Positions 10,628 through 22,268 of a stretch of 64,000 bases of DNA are shown in pieces (the first letter of the stretch is position 1; each line of letters opens with the position of its first letter). The DNA lies in assembly GCA_036320915.1 (NCBI GenBank), contig JAXBDG010000006.1, forward strand, positions 1,984,001 through 2,048,000. The letters run 5' to 3'. The notes under the pieces are model-generated. The model was not told where the DNA came from. It was given only the letters and a program-made list of their open reading frames with translations, and searched no databases. A program made the translations under genes and the position numbers. The DNA is from Linnemannia elongata (lineage: Eukaryota > Mortierellomycota > Mortierellomycetes > Mortierellales > Mortierellaceae).

Positions 10628-12935
10628 TCATTTGGCGCGTGTGAAGAAGGACGAAAGAGTGGCCTGTCCGCCGTCGTTCTCCTTCTTGACCTCCTTCTTG
10701 ACTTTCTTCTTATCCCTCCCAAGACCATCACTCGATGCAGTACTAGCTGCTCCAGCGCCTTTCCGTTTGCCGCCGGTCAACGATTCATTCGCCTCTTTGA
10801 ACTTTTGAAGTAACTGGAACGTCTTGTTGATCCCCGTAGGAATAGCGGCCGTTGCAAGCTCCTCAGTCGAAAGCCATTCAGTCTCTGGGACACTGCTGCC
10901 TTGCTTCGATTTTGGCGAATCCACCACCTTTGTTTCCCTATCTGCAGCTTGTCCTTGAACTAGCACCCACTCTACATGATATGTCTTGCGGATGTGGGAG
11001 AACAAGTGCTGGACATTTCCAAGATCTCGCCTCTGAATGTCCGTACAAGACTTGATCCAGTCCAACCCCAGTGTCTCCACAAGGTACTCACGGCTCGCCT
11101 CTGATCGTTGCTTGTACGTCGAGAGCGACGAATTCTTGTGGCGCGCCTGCAATTGATCCTGCTCCACCGTTGGGAACTCCCACATTCCTGCTAGCAATCC
11201 TTTCTCTGGCCGCTTGACCAACAAGAACGCTGACTTTGCCTCGCCTGTCTCTAAACTGGTTGTCCTGCGCTCTAGAATAGACACCGCACATTCTGAAATC
11301 AAAGAGTTCGATACAAACAATCAGCTCTTGTCAAATTGGCATTGTGGATGTATCAGTAGCGGTGTGTAATTGTTGTGTTATGATGGTACCTTCTTCTCTA
11401 GGCGCCTTTTTGACAGCTTTCCGTGGGTACTGAGTGACCAATCCTGGCTCTTTCCCTTCAATTTCTGTCTCTGGCAAGCACAGTTCACACTTTTCATCCG
11501 CATCCTGGTCGGGGTCATCCACAGTTTCGCGCTTTTTGGACGCCCCGATTGCCTCCTTTCTGCTACGCCTCAAGTCAATGACCTATCAATAAAGGAGAAA
11601 CTTCCAGTGTTAGCCGTATTGAACTCATATCCTTGAGCCATTCGCCTTGCAGATACATTTTAAACGCGAAATAATTACCTCTGCATACGCCCTGCAGCTT
11701 GATTGAACTGGACATTCGCCACACTTGGGGTTCTGAGGCGTACAAACTACGGCTCCCATCTCCATCAATGCCTGGTTGAAACATCCTGGCCGATCGCTGT
11801 TTAGCAAATCCTTTGCTACACGCCTATTAACAACAAAGGCGTATTGATGAGCAACAACTCAACACTGTCCAATTGCAATGTACACAGTCAAACATACGAT
11901 GGGTAGCCTTACCAGTGCAGATCAATGACTTTGGGGCTCTTCACATCTCCTCCGATAGCCCGTAGCCTTGAGAGGACACGAATGACGTTTCCATCGACAA
12001 GCTCTGCAGGAACATTGTAAGCGTGGGACACAATTGCTCCTGCAGTATACCGTCCTACTCCCGGCACCTCTTTCTCCAACAGAACAGGATCACTATTTCA
12101 GATTCGAGATTAAAGAAATGGTGAGATACAGTTTCAAGGGTTCAATAATAAAAACACATGAATGCAAACTGTTCACCTCATACCTTGGCAAAACACCATT
12201 AAATTCTTTCAAAACCTTTTGTGCTCCTGTATGTAATCGAGAAGCACGGGAGTAATACCCAAGACCAGTCCAGACTTTATTGACTTCCTCAATGTCAGCA
12301 GCCGCCAAAGCCGCAATTGTGGGCCACTTTGCCATCCAAGTGTTAAAATAAGGTATTACGGTTCCGACCTGGGTCTGTTGACACATGATCTCTGACACCC
12401 AGACCTCATAAGCGCGTTGACCAGGCACCTTATCCTCTTCCTTGACCGGACTATGATAGTCGCGACGCCAGGGCAGCTTCCTGTGGTTGATGTCGTACCA
12501 GGCCAAGAGTCCATCATGAATCCGTTGACGAGATGCCGCTGTGAGGAATCGGTGGTAGTCTGGCGAGTGTTCTCCTGAGATCCGAACTTTGGCTGCTTCC
12601 GCCACCAAATCCTCCATGTCAGGGATCGAGTCTTCTCCGAGGTCTGAATTGATAATGGTATCATCCAAGAGTGGTTGGTTCGCGGTTGCGGTTGATGATG
12701 ATTTTCTCTGAGGTTTGATAACCTTTATCTTGGATCGATTGGACATGATCTCCGCAAACGCATCCTCGGACCTGTCAACGACCTTGGTCTTCCTTATTGT
12801 TTTGAGGGTGGTGTCTACAGCATCGTCGGTGGTGATGTCGGCGGCGTCATTGCGGATGGCGAGAGCGGCCATTGTTGCTGCTCTCCTGGCTGGTCTTGTT
12901 GATCCTGCTTGCTGTGGCTCTTCTGAGGATGGCAT
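10628..12935 (-). CDS. MUTYH: Adenine DNA glycosylase (MutY / MUTYH) with C-terminal PCNA-binding motif
   Basis: Seen: five exons, 12935-12184, 12092-11913, 11823-11679, 11582-11390 and 11292-10628, totalling 644 codons plus stop. A basic, disordered N-terminus of about 140 residues comes first. The catalytic core follows: [19 protein letters not shown] with the catalytic Glu, the hairpin [13 protein letters not shown], and [12 protein letters not shown] with the catalytic Asp. The cluster ligands C-x6-C-x2-C-x5-C appear as [17 protein letters not shown]. The C-terminal part from about residue 423 (LLAGMWEFP) is the Nudix-like 8-oxoG recognition domain. Known: MutY removes adenine opposite 8-oxoguanine in base excision repair. 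The protein ends QATLSSFF plus four residues, an exact QxxLxxFF PIP box. The promoter is shared with divergent Mid1 (469 bp between ATGs). Confidence 0.95.
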
Positions 12936-13404
12936 GGTGCTCGAGGCGAGTGAAGAATGTCACGATGCTTTTCCTGGGAGGGACAGAAGGGAGCAAAACA
13001 GAAATAAGGATTCTCCGAGGAGCACTGCAGTGTTATTATTTGTTTGAGAGTGAAGGAGACTGTGAGGCTGTGAAAGTCAAATAGAGAGAGAGAGAGAAGA
13101 GAGGCTTTGACAGGCTGTCACTTGCCCTTCTTCCTCAGTGGCAGAGTCTCTTTATTTTTTGCTTGGGTTCATCACTGTCCTTTTGGACCTTTTCTTCCTC
13201 CTCCACTCCACTCCACTCCACTCCGCCTTGCCCTGCTCCTCTCCTCCTCACACTCCACTCGCCATCACCCTGCCTGCCCGTGCCTGCATCTGCATCCCTT
13301 TCATCCCTTCCTCTTTCTTCCTTCTTCCATCCTTCTCTATTCCATGCAACTACACCTGTAGCATCATTTATTTATTTTTTATTTATCCTCTCACGCCTTA
13401 TTCA
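12936..13404. promoter_or_regulatory. Bidirectional spacer between MutY and Mid1
   Basis: 469 bp between two divergent start codons, so it must hold both promoters and both leaders. It contains an (AG)n stretch at 13085-13100 and a CT-rich tract with tandem CCACT units at 13200-13222. No clear TATA box was seen. Confidence 0.6.
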
Positions 13405-15419
13405 ATGCTACACAACGCTAAAAAGCGCCTGAGGCCGTGCTGGAAGCTACTCTCGCTCGCCCTATGCCTAGCCGCTGTCGTCCCAATTGCCCTCGCTCAG
13501 CCTTCAACAACAACAGCACCTACTCAACCTACAACCTCAACTAGCGTAGTCGCACCTTCCTCCACAACTATCGCCTCTCCAACCACACCTGTTGCTACAC
13601 CAACACCTCCTCCTGCACCTGCACCACTTCCTCCAGGCACCAGAGAACTCCAAGACGGACAAGTCGTCGCCGACAAAGTCGCCCAAGGTCAACTTCAGAC
13701 ATATCACTATTCAATCGTGCAAGGACAAAGCCTTCCCGTAAAGAGACAGCTCGAGCGTATCATCTTTCACCCTAGCGACAACAATAACCTTCAAACCCTC
13801 CAGAAACGACAGGCAACGCCAAATCCTGTTACCCCTACTGCAACCACAGGAGCTCCCACTACAACCAGGACCATTGCTCCGACCGTACCCTCACCTGGAC
13901 CTGATGGAGAATACACGGTGTTTATCTCTGTCTCGACATGCTCCACTCCAAAGTCAGGGGCCGCTCTCTGCCCTCCGCTTGAACTGTATGTATCAACATC
14001 TGCAAGCCAATCTCTCCCCGGGCCTGGACAGGCGATCCAGCCAGTATACAGCGAGGATGGTCTGATCCGGTTTACAGTCAAGACAAAGAAGGATGTCTTT
14101 TTCAGCTTGCGTGCGCCCACCCTCACTGGAACATGGACAGGGGACTGGGCTGTTGAAGTCGGCGCATCCACTCAAGGTACAGCACACCTCATGACAAGGC
14201 ACAGGCCCAGGCTTTGAGTCAATTTACAAACTGATCAAGGGATACCAACACACATTTCTTTTTCTGATTAGGCTATGTTCAGGACTATCAGATGGCACAG
14301 GGCTTGGTTCTGGATGACACGGACAATGTGAGCGCCAGCTTCTTGACATACAACTTTACGGCTGTCCCAACTTTTAAGGTCTTCCTCATCAACTCGGACA
14401 CCCTCCCCATCGGCCTGACCCGCTCGCTCTGCGCCATTGAAGTCATCCAGCCAGCTCCTCTCACCAAAACCAACATGATTGTCACACAAACTAACCGCAC
14501 CAGCAACCTGGATGGATCCATGGGAACGGAGATCTTGCCTGCAGAACCAACCTTTGAAAAGTTTGGCCAACGGCGACAAGTCTATGTCCAGTCTCTCACT
14601 CCAGGAACCAACTACACAGCGTTCTTTATCACGGATGTTCTGAACCATGCTGGAGCCGAGGTCATGTTTGCGATGACGACGTTTACGACCAAGAAGCACG
14701 ACAACTGTGTGTTGATTACAGACTTGCAGTTCTGTCAGGAGGTTGCATATTCGGTTCCCATTACGCCTCAATCGACCCTGGTAGGAGGAGCCAATGGGAC
14801 GGCTAGACTGGATATCAAGAACTTTTACGACAATTTCACCAGCAACTTGATGGACAACTTTGATCGTGTATTGGAGCAGTACGATTGTTCGAGGTCGCAG
14901 TATTCGCTGATCAGGAATTGTACAGACTGTTCACGGGCGTATCGTCGGTGGCTCTGTAGTATCTCGATCCCGCGGTGCACGGATGTGGATGATGTGACGG
15001 ATAAACGAAACCTTGGATATACACCAACACCATCGCCGAATCCGGATACGGTCGAGAACCCTTATTTGGTTGACAGGACGAGTGGAGCAGTTGTTGTTGA
15101 GCGAAGGACGAACACGTCGAGGGGGGCGATCTCGCAATTGTCGCAGAATCCGTTGATGGACCCAGGGCAGTACGGAGAAGTGTTACCGTGTATTGATCTG
15201 TGCTTTGATGTGGTACAGAGCTGCCCCAACTTTTTGGGATTTGACTGTCCGGTGAAGAACATGGGCGGGAACTACGCGAGGATGAATGAGCAAGGGTTCC
15301 GATGCAACGGACTTGGTGTTGTGCCTGTACCCTCTGCAGCGAGTCGAGCGCTGCAGCAGTTGAAGGGTCTTTTGGTCCTTGTGGTGTTTGTTAGTACCAT
15401 TGGCGTTGTTGTCTTTTAA
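13405..15419 (+). CDS. MID1: Mid1-like stretch-activated calcium channel regulatory subunit
   Basis: Seen: two exons, 13405-14176 and 14272-15419, totalling 639 codons plus stop. The ATG at 13405 gives a signal peptide (WKLLSLALCLAAVVPIALAQ). A Pro/Thr/Ser-rich linker follows, then a beta-rich ectodomain with several N-x-T sites. A Cys-rich domain begins near residue 480 with YDC, NCTDCSRAYRRWLC and IPRC, and continues with CIDLCFDVVQSCP and FDC. A hydrophobic C-terminus (LLVLVVFVSTIGVVVF) fits a GPI signal or tail anchor. Known: Mid1 is the extracellular partner of the Cch1 calcium channel, related through its Cys-rich domain to animal NALF/FAM155; it supports calcium uptake during mating and stress. 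An open frame extends upstream to 13138 but has no ATG, so 13405 is chosen. Confidence 0.9.
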
Positions 15420-15938
15420 TGCTTTTTCATCAAAATACAGCAAATCAGCACATCATCTTTATTTTCAGGAACCATTGATTGATTGATTGATTTATAGATG
15501 TTCATTGTCAGTTTCGATCAGCTGTTTCGATCACTCTGTCTCTCTCTTTCTTTCTTTTCACTGTCTTTCTTGAAGGAGTCATATCAAATGGCGCATGCAT
15601 AAGAATCGTCGTTCTTTAGAAAGCATTGCAAACAACTGCTTTGCAAAAGGAGAATAAAAAATGTGGGTGTGAATTCCCTTTCCCCCAGCCCTTCCACCCA
15701 CCAAGACAGACAGACAGACCCCCTTCCCTCCTTTTCAGACCCCACTCCCCACCGGATTTTGAATTTTCATTTCTTTCATTTTACATGACATACTGAAATC
15801 CCATTTGCATCAGGCCACAGTGTGTGTGCTCCAGTCTGGCGGCGAACAGGCAGTCCGACGACTTTTTCTAACTTTGAAAATGTCAGCTGCAAAAAGAAGG
15901 TATTTTTGCTCTCAATAGATATGTACATTTACAGTATG

Positions 15939-15969
<31 letters not shown>

Positions 15970-16481
15970 TAAGAGATCGCTGCATGTGTCGTGGGTTTGA
16001 GATGGATGCAAATGGATAAATGGATATATGACAATGTGTGTCAGCGAAAAGCGCCAATTATTGTGTGCATGGGTAGGTAGAGTGGGACCATGAGGGTGCC
16101 TGACCTCAAACTGGGGTGTGAGAGCCAAAAAAGAAAGTGAAAAAAAAATGAGAAGCGTGCCTTTTTTTTTTTTTTTTTTCTTCCTTTTTTTTCTTTCGCT
16201 CTTCTTCTTTCCCATCGGTCTTCTTTGTCACTTCCTTTTCTCTTGTCTCTTTTCTCTTTTCTCTCTGTCCACACTTCCCCTCCTTATTCCCTTCCCTTCT
16301 TTCATCGTCATCTTTCCTTTCCTCTTTCACATCCCATCCACCCCTTACCCCCCTCTACCAGGGACCGCTTCCTTCCTTCCTTCCGTCCTTTCCTTTCATC
16401 CATTTCTGTCGTTCCTTCCATCCCACTTTTTCCCATCTGGCATTCCTTCTTTTCTTCTTAGCCCCTTGTACCCCGGCCCAA

Positions 16482-16513
<32 letters not shown>

Positions 16514-16680
16514 CTCCTTGAACACTCCCGCCTTCTTCCTCACCCATCAACTCATTCAGTCCCCCAAAACACATTCACCTTCTTTTTCTTTCTTCTTCAT
16601 CCGAGGCAATCCCTCAGTTAAACCACCCACAGCCAAAGGTCAAAACAGAAAGAACAAAAGAAAGCAAAGGCCAAGCCCGA
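15420..16680. other. Spacer with poly(A), (TTGA)4 and long pyrimidine tracts
   Basis: No gene was recognised. It holds four TTGA units at 15475-15490, a 26-nt A run at 15942-15967, and about 400 bp of almost pure C/T on the plus strand (about 16160-16560), upstream of the Nem1-type gene. The C/T block is probably leader or core promoter of that gene; pyrimidine-rich 5' flanks also precede other genes here. Confidence 0.55.
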
Positions 16681-18829
16681 ATGATATCCCCCTCGAACCT
16701 GCCATCCCCAGCGGGTTACTCCTTTGGCTCTTACGGTTCCCTCGGCAACGGTGCCCCAGAACACATCCACCATACTCAGTCTAAACAACTGCAACAGCCA
16801 GTTGATGCCAACGGGCATATCAACAACAACAACAACAGCAACAACCGTTTGTCTACTTCTACTTCTTCCTCTTCTACCTCTCAGCCAGCCTCGTTACTCG
16901 AAAAGTCACTCGCCCCCTGTGCTGCATCCATGACCACAACTACAACCACACAAACAACAACAACTACAGCCTCTACTGCTTCATCCCTCCTGAACTCAAA
17001 TCAAACCTCTTCCTCTCCGTCGTCGTCGTCGTCGTCCGCAGCGACCGCAATGACTCCCTCGACCACCTTTCAAAAATCCGCCCCAGCCTCGTCGCTCTCC
17101 GTGGCCCTCTGTCGATCCGTCTTTCTCAAGTACATCTACATGACCTACCTCTTCTTCCTCCAACTCCTAGCCCTCCCCTCCGCCGCCTTCCAAAGATTTG
17201 TCCGTCGTCGCAGGAGTGGCCTCTCTCTTGATAGCAAAAAGAACGACAACAGCGTGGACAACGGATCAGGTGGCGTCCTTGTGGGCGCAGTCGGCGAAAA
17301 GTTCGTTCAACAGTATACCCTGGATAACCACCTCAACACCAGCACCGCCAGCAGCATCAATAACAGCATCAACAATAGTTCAAACAATAACGGCAATTCT
17401 ATGCTCAGGAGGTCGTCTCGGTTCAAGTCTCGCTCAGACCTGGAGGAGATTGCCCAATCATCAACAATGTCCCTTTCCGATCCGACCCTTCAACTTTCCT
17501 CGACCTCTTCTTCGACTCTGACGCCATCATCACGATACGCTGCCGCCGCAGCCTCTGTTGGTTCTGGCGGTGCTGGCACACTGACCCCCCGAAACTCATC
17601 GACGTTTTCGCATGCGGGATATGGAACCGATTCAATGGCAGAGGACGGATCAGGCGACAACTCGACCACACGCGGGAACAATGTACGACTGCGCCAGAGA
17701 ATGGGTCGCCCCATGTCGGGACTATCTTCAGGGTATCACGGTGCCGGCGCCGGAGGCATGGGAGCAAGGAAAAAGACCCTGGTCCTGGATCTGGACGAGA
17801 CTTTGATCCATTCGACATCGAGAGGGTCAAGATCGCAAGGATACATGGTTGAAGTCTTGGTCGACCGACATGCATGCCTTTATTATGTTTACAAGCGGCC
17901 GCATGTCGATTACTTTTTGAAAAAGGTAATTTTCATGTCATTGGGTAAAAAGAGGCGGAGGTTAGATAAGGAGAAAGAAAAAAAAAAAAAAAAAAAAAAA
18001 AGAAAGTAGGGGTGTTTGTGTTTTTAAAATTGTGCGCTTGGATGTTGTTTTTCTGAGATGCAGCAGGGATCGATTACCCTTTTGTGTTTCGTCTTCGGGA
18101 AGAAATTGTACCGTGCAGCGTAATGCGTCCTGATACTCACAAAAAAAATACTCTCACGGCCTTATTTTTGCATGTGGTTACGCTCTCTCTTATCATATCT
18201 ATAATGCTAGGTATCTGAATGGTACAAGTTGGTCATCTTCACAGCATCAATGGCAGAGTACGCGGACCCAGTGATCGATTGGCTCGACCAGAGCAAGACC
18301 CTTTTTGACAAGCGTTATTTCCGACAGGTGCGTCTTTGTGTTTTATTTTACAGCGCAGCTTTCAGGACTTGGCAACATTCAGGATTCAGGACAGTAGGAT
18401 CAAGGGACTAACAACTATTTTCACTGTCATTCTCATAGGCATGTTTCCTCCGCAACGGCAGCTACTTGAAGGACTTGACGGTGATCGACCCGGACCTGTC
18501 CTCTGTCTGTCTCCTCGACAACTCACCAATGTCTTACTCTTTGAACAAAGGTACGTCTTTTTTTTCTCATTATTCTGTTATTAGTGCCATTTTGAAAGGA
18601 AAAATGCTGGCCTAGAAAACTATAACAGGGCAAGCATGTGTGTACTACGAAAACGAACAATGTCTGATTTTTGTTTTTGTTATTGTTCACTTTATTAGAA
18701 AACGGGATCCCGATTGACACTTGGATCGACGATCCTAACGACGAGGCGCTGTTGGATCTGTTGCCCTTCTTGGATGCATTGAGGTTCACGGAGGATGTCC
18801 GATCGGTCCTTTCCCTTAGAACCGTATAG
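16681..18829 (+). CDS. NEM1: Nem1/Dullard-type nuclear envelope protein phosphatase (FCP/SCP family)
   Basis: Seen: four exons, 16681-17925, 18211-18327, 18439-18550 and 18699-18829, totalling 534 codons plus stop. The N-terminal 140 residues are low-complexity (N, S, T, Q). A membrane segment [15 protein letters not shown] lies near residue 150, followed by an RRRR stretch. After a disordered linker comes the phosphatase domain with [10 protein letters not shown] at about 370 (DxDxT catalytic motif), [19 protein letters not shown], and LLDNSPMSY near the end. Known: Nem1, with its partner Spo7, dephosphorylates the lipin Pah1 at the ER/nuclear envelope and so controls phospholipid versus triacylglycerol synthesis. 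The membrane segment favours Nem1 over soluble Scp phosphatases. Intron 1 (17926-18210) contains a 24-nt A run at 17978-18001. Confidence 0.9.
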
Positions 18830-19004
18830 CCATCGCCCTCTTACCAGCAAACGCAATCAACTTTTTCAACATCATCAGCATCAACAACGGCATTCACATG
18901 GATTCAAGGCGTCATTTCAAGCACCCAAAAGCAGGCGGAACTATTATGACAGGCGTGCGGAGCAGAAAACTTGCGTCAGGATTATAAGCAAGCAGGGCAC
19001 AAAA

Positions 19005-19010
19005 AATAAA
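19005..19010 (+). terminator. Candidate polyadenylation signal AATAAA of the Nem1-type gene
   Basis: AATAAA 176 bp after the stop codon, in the short convergent gap (18830-19295) facing the SR-protein gene. No other features were recognised in that gap. Confidence 0.45.
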
Positions 19011-19295
19011 GCCAGTAATCGTTGATGCTTTTTATCTTTTTTTTCATGGCGTCAAAGGTACAATTGACAAGAAGTGACGTTGATTAGGGTTTTCACTTGT
19101 ATTTTATTGCAACTGTTGTTGTCAGGGGCTAGTAGATTGTTGCTCTGGCGCCTTGTCCAAGCAAACTGCATGTGAGAAAAGAAAAAGAAAAAAAATGTAA
19201 TATTGCTTTACTGCAAAAGCGTTCTGCTCACAGAGGATAGGATTTCTCCTCCCTTCTGCTTATCATTCCCACAGTGATGTCTTGTGTCGCAAGTT

Positions 19296-19715
19296 TCAGT
19301 CCCGGCTTCTAGAGCGAGAACGTCCACGACGAGTACCATGCCTTTCACGGTCACGGCTGCGATCTCGGCTTTCGCCCCTACGACCACGACGATCACGACT
19401 GGGGGAACGAGAATGACGATGGTCTCTGTCCCGACGTTCCCGGTCATATCCTCGATCGCGACTGTATCCACGCTCACGCTCGCGGCTGTATCCTCTATAT
19501 CGGTCTCCACGATCGCGATCACGCTCACGATCACGCTCACGACCTCGATCACGTCCACCACGACCACCCTCACGAGGCAGAGTGTCGCGCGACGGGTCAA
19601 ACTATCCATCAGAAAGAAAATGAAGAGGAGATCAGCGACAGGGTTAGCGTATGCTGCAAAAATGTGGAATGGGTCCGGCTTGTTCAAGCAAAACTTTGAA
19701 GTGTTACGATTTTTG

Positions 19716-19771
<56 letters not shown>

Positions 19772-21828
19772 ACCTACCAGGCGCAATGCAACGGGCTTTC
19801 CTCTTAACAACTCCCCATCCATTGTCTTCAACGCCTTCTGCACGTCCGCCTCTGTTTGAAACTCCACAACTCTATTAAAATGACACAGCAAGATGAGTTC
19901 AAAAGCAAAGCATCAGTCACTGGCGCGGTTACTTTTCATCTTTTACAAGTTCGATGAATGAAGACGCGGCAGAATGGCAATTAAAGGACATTTGAATTAC
20001 CCTTGGTTTTCCTGATCCTTGCTCAAGTCCGCATAAGTGACTTCGCCAGCCTTGCGCATCATGTCTTTGATATCCTGAGACATTGTATTGATCCCAAAGC
20101 AAATCAGTGGATTTGTCGAATGGCGCGGAAATGGGCCCGGAAATGACATACGAGGTTGATAGAAAAGGGTTTCCGTCGCAAGGAGATAAGGAAGAAAGGG
20201 AGGGTGTTTTAGGGAAGAGGAAAGGTAAAGGAAAGCAAGGATGCAAATGATGCCACCGGCGACCGCGTGCCTTTTTTGACAATAACACCCCATACTGAAG
20301 AACCATGGATTCCAGAGATAGAAAAAGATGGCAGAGCTAGGCAAGGAGAGGAGGCAGGAGATGCCACTGATCCCAGAGGTAGCCCATTCGTACAGATGAC
20401 GTCCAAGTCCGTATACTCCTTGAGACGGCACATCAAGCGGGCGAAATGTTCCGAGCATAGCACAAGTAGACCAATCGCATATGATTCTTCTTCTGTTGGC
20501 TGGTCCATTCAGGTGTCGATAGGATGGTTTTTGAACAAGGCAGAAAAAATGCGATAGGGTCCTAGCGGAGCACAGGAGTCGCGTTCGAGTGTACACCAGT
20601 TTTGTTGTCCTGTGTGAGAAAAAGATCCTGGCAAATCCACGCGATGAGAACGTCGACAGGGCCATTTTGAGTCAACGATTGCAAAAGGCCAGCAAGGCAG
20701 AGGGAGGGGGGGTTGTCGTTGGCATGAGGGTGCAGCAGGACGGGGAAACCAGACCAAATCCAAAAGAGAAAGAGAGGCCCAGAAATTGAACCAGTCCTTA
20801 CTGCAGGAGGGTAGAGAGTAGGGAGAAGACGATCCCTTGTCTCGAAGGATAAAAGGGAGAGATGGGGGGAGGAGGGGAGAGATGGCAAGCTTGGAAGATG
20901 TTATCGTACCTGCCAGCTGACGCCATGGGCCAAGTTGTCGACCATCAAGCGATATTCGGTTCTCTCAGGCGGACCGTAGCTAAGTAAAGTTCAAGCCAAT
21001 GGAAGAGTCCAGAGTAGGCGTAAGTATCGTCAAAGTTGACTTCAGTTTGATCATTGATGGGCTGGTGAAGGTGATGATGAGGTCCCATCTTGAAGCAAAA
21101 TGTCGGAGTCAAATACAAATAAAAAATCAGTGTCACCCACGAGACCAAATCTCCCATCGAACGCCACGCTTTCTTTTGTTCCATGTTTACCGAATCCAGC
21201 CTCTTTTGATTTCAATGATTCCCTGCCCTGTTTTATCCATCTGGTGGCGCAAAAAACGTAAAATGAATGCCAGCCCCACTTACCGGTCACTGCCACCACG
21301 GTCTTCCCGTCTGCGTTCACCACGAGCAATCTCCACCACAAGTCTATTATCATCGTCGATACGATATCGTCAAAAGGGAAGAAAAGAGTAACAATGTGAG
21401 TGGAGGTAAAGAAAAAGGGGAGAAAGGAAGAGTGAGTATCCTTCAGGAAATAAAAAAGGATAAAATAACCGTTCAACGTCCAATAAGTCAAAAAAAAGGA
21501 ATGAAAACGTCAAAGGGTACTCCGTCGGTGAACCACTTCAAAATTCACAACCAGTCAGCAAACAATTCCACCCTTCAGGGGAACAAAAGTAAGGACAAGT
21601 ACAAAAAAAAAAAAAAAAGAAGGGCGCAGTCTACCTCTCGCCCAGGAAGTCCCTGCCATGAAAGTCATGGACGACGTCGTCGGCATCCCTCGAGTTGTCA
21701 AAGTCGACAAAGCCAAAGCCGTTCTTGACCGTAACTTCGCGTATGTGGCCATAGTTCTTGAAGAGTCGCTCGATGTCTCTGTCGGAGGCATCTCGCGAGA
21801 GATGGCCCAAGTATACACGAGTTGGCAT
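19296..21828 (-). CDS. SR-type splicing factor with two RRMs and an RS/RD tail
   Basis: Seen: six exons, 21828-21635, 21343-21284, 20979-20910, 20074-20001, 19871-19778 and 19601-19296, summing to 265 codons plus stop. RRM1 begins MPTRVYLGHL and contains NGFGFVDFDN. RRM2 begins TEYRLMVDNL, contains the SWQDIKDMMRKAGEV block typical of the second RRM of SRSF1-like proteins, and ends GVVEFQTEADV. The last exon encodes about 100 residues rich in RD, RE, RS and SR pairs, ending RSRSRSRD. Known: such proteins bind exonic enhancers and recruit the spliceosome; the tail is phosphorylated by SRPK-type kinases. Odd: intron 3 is 835 bp (20075-20909), far longer than the others, and intron 5 holds a 54-nt homopolymer just after its donor. 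SR genes often regulate themselves through such introns. Confidence 0.9.
19716..19769. repeat. Poly(A) tract, 54 nt, inside intron 5 of the SR gene
   Basis: Longest homopolymer in the window. On the coding (minus) strand it is poly(T) and starts 9 nt inside the intron, next to the GTAGGT donor. Its true length may differ from the assembly because homopolymers of this size are hard to sequence. Confidence 0.9.
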
Positions 21829-22268
21829 TTGAATGTGTCGGTGTGTGTGTTTTTGGTGATGAGGGAAGGAGAAAGTTGGAAGAGAGGAAAGAGGGGAATG
21901 GGCAGGTAAGGCTTTTTATTGTTCGTGGGTTTGTATGTGGGGGTGTGCGGAAGAACACAGAGGGGAGACAAAGAAGAGAAATTGAGCCCTCTTTTCCAAT
22001 GGTGCCTTGGAGACTCTTTCGTGCGGGGTACACGTGATTTACAGTCAAGGTTCGCGTGGGTGTAGAAATGACCAAGAGCAACGTGGGGTTTTATTTCTTT
22101 TTTTTTTTTTTTTTTTTTGTCCTTTTGGTCATTAAATTGCTGCTCTTATGCTATGCTCCCTATGAGAAAGAATGGAGTGTATGCAGTTGAAGTGAAAGAA
22201 AGATTGATGAAGGAAGAGGAAGTGCTTTACAAAAGCAAATAATCCTCTTGTCAGATCGTCACTCTGCT
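21829..22268. other. Spacer with 21-nt poly(T)
   Basis: 440 bp between the SR-gene start and the stop of the secreted repeat protein. It holds a T run at 22098-22118. The left part should contain the SR promoter. No other element was recognised. Confidence 0.5.

Noticed and set aside
16118..16621. 167-codon frame rich in Phe, Ser and Pro
   Set aside because: Translation of a C/T-rich leader upstream of the Nem1-type gene; no ATG context or family resemblance.
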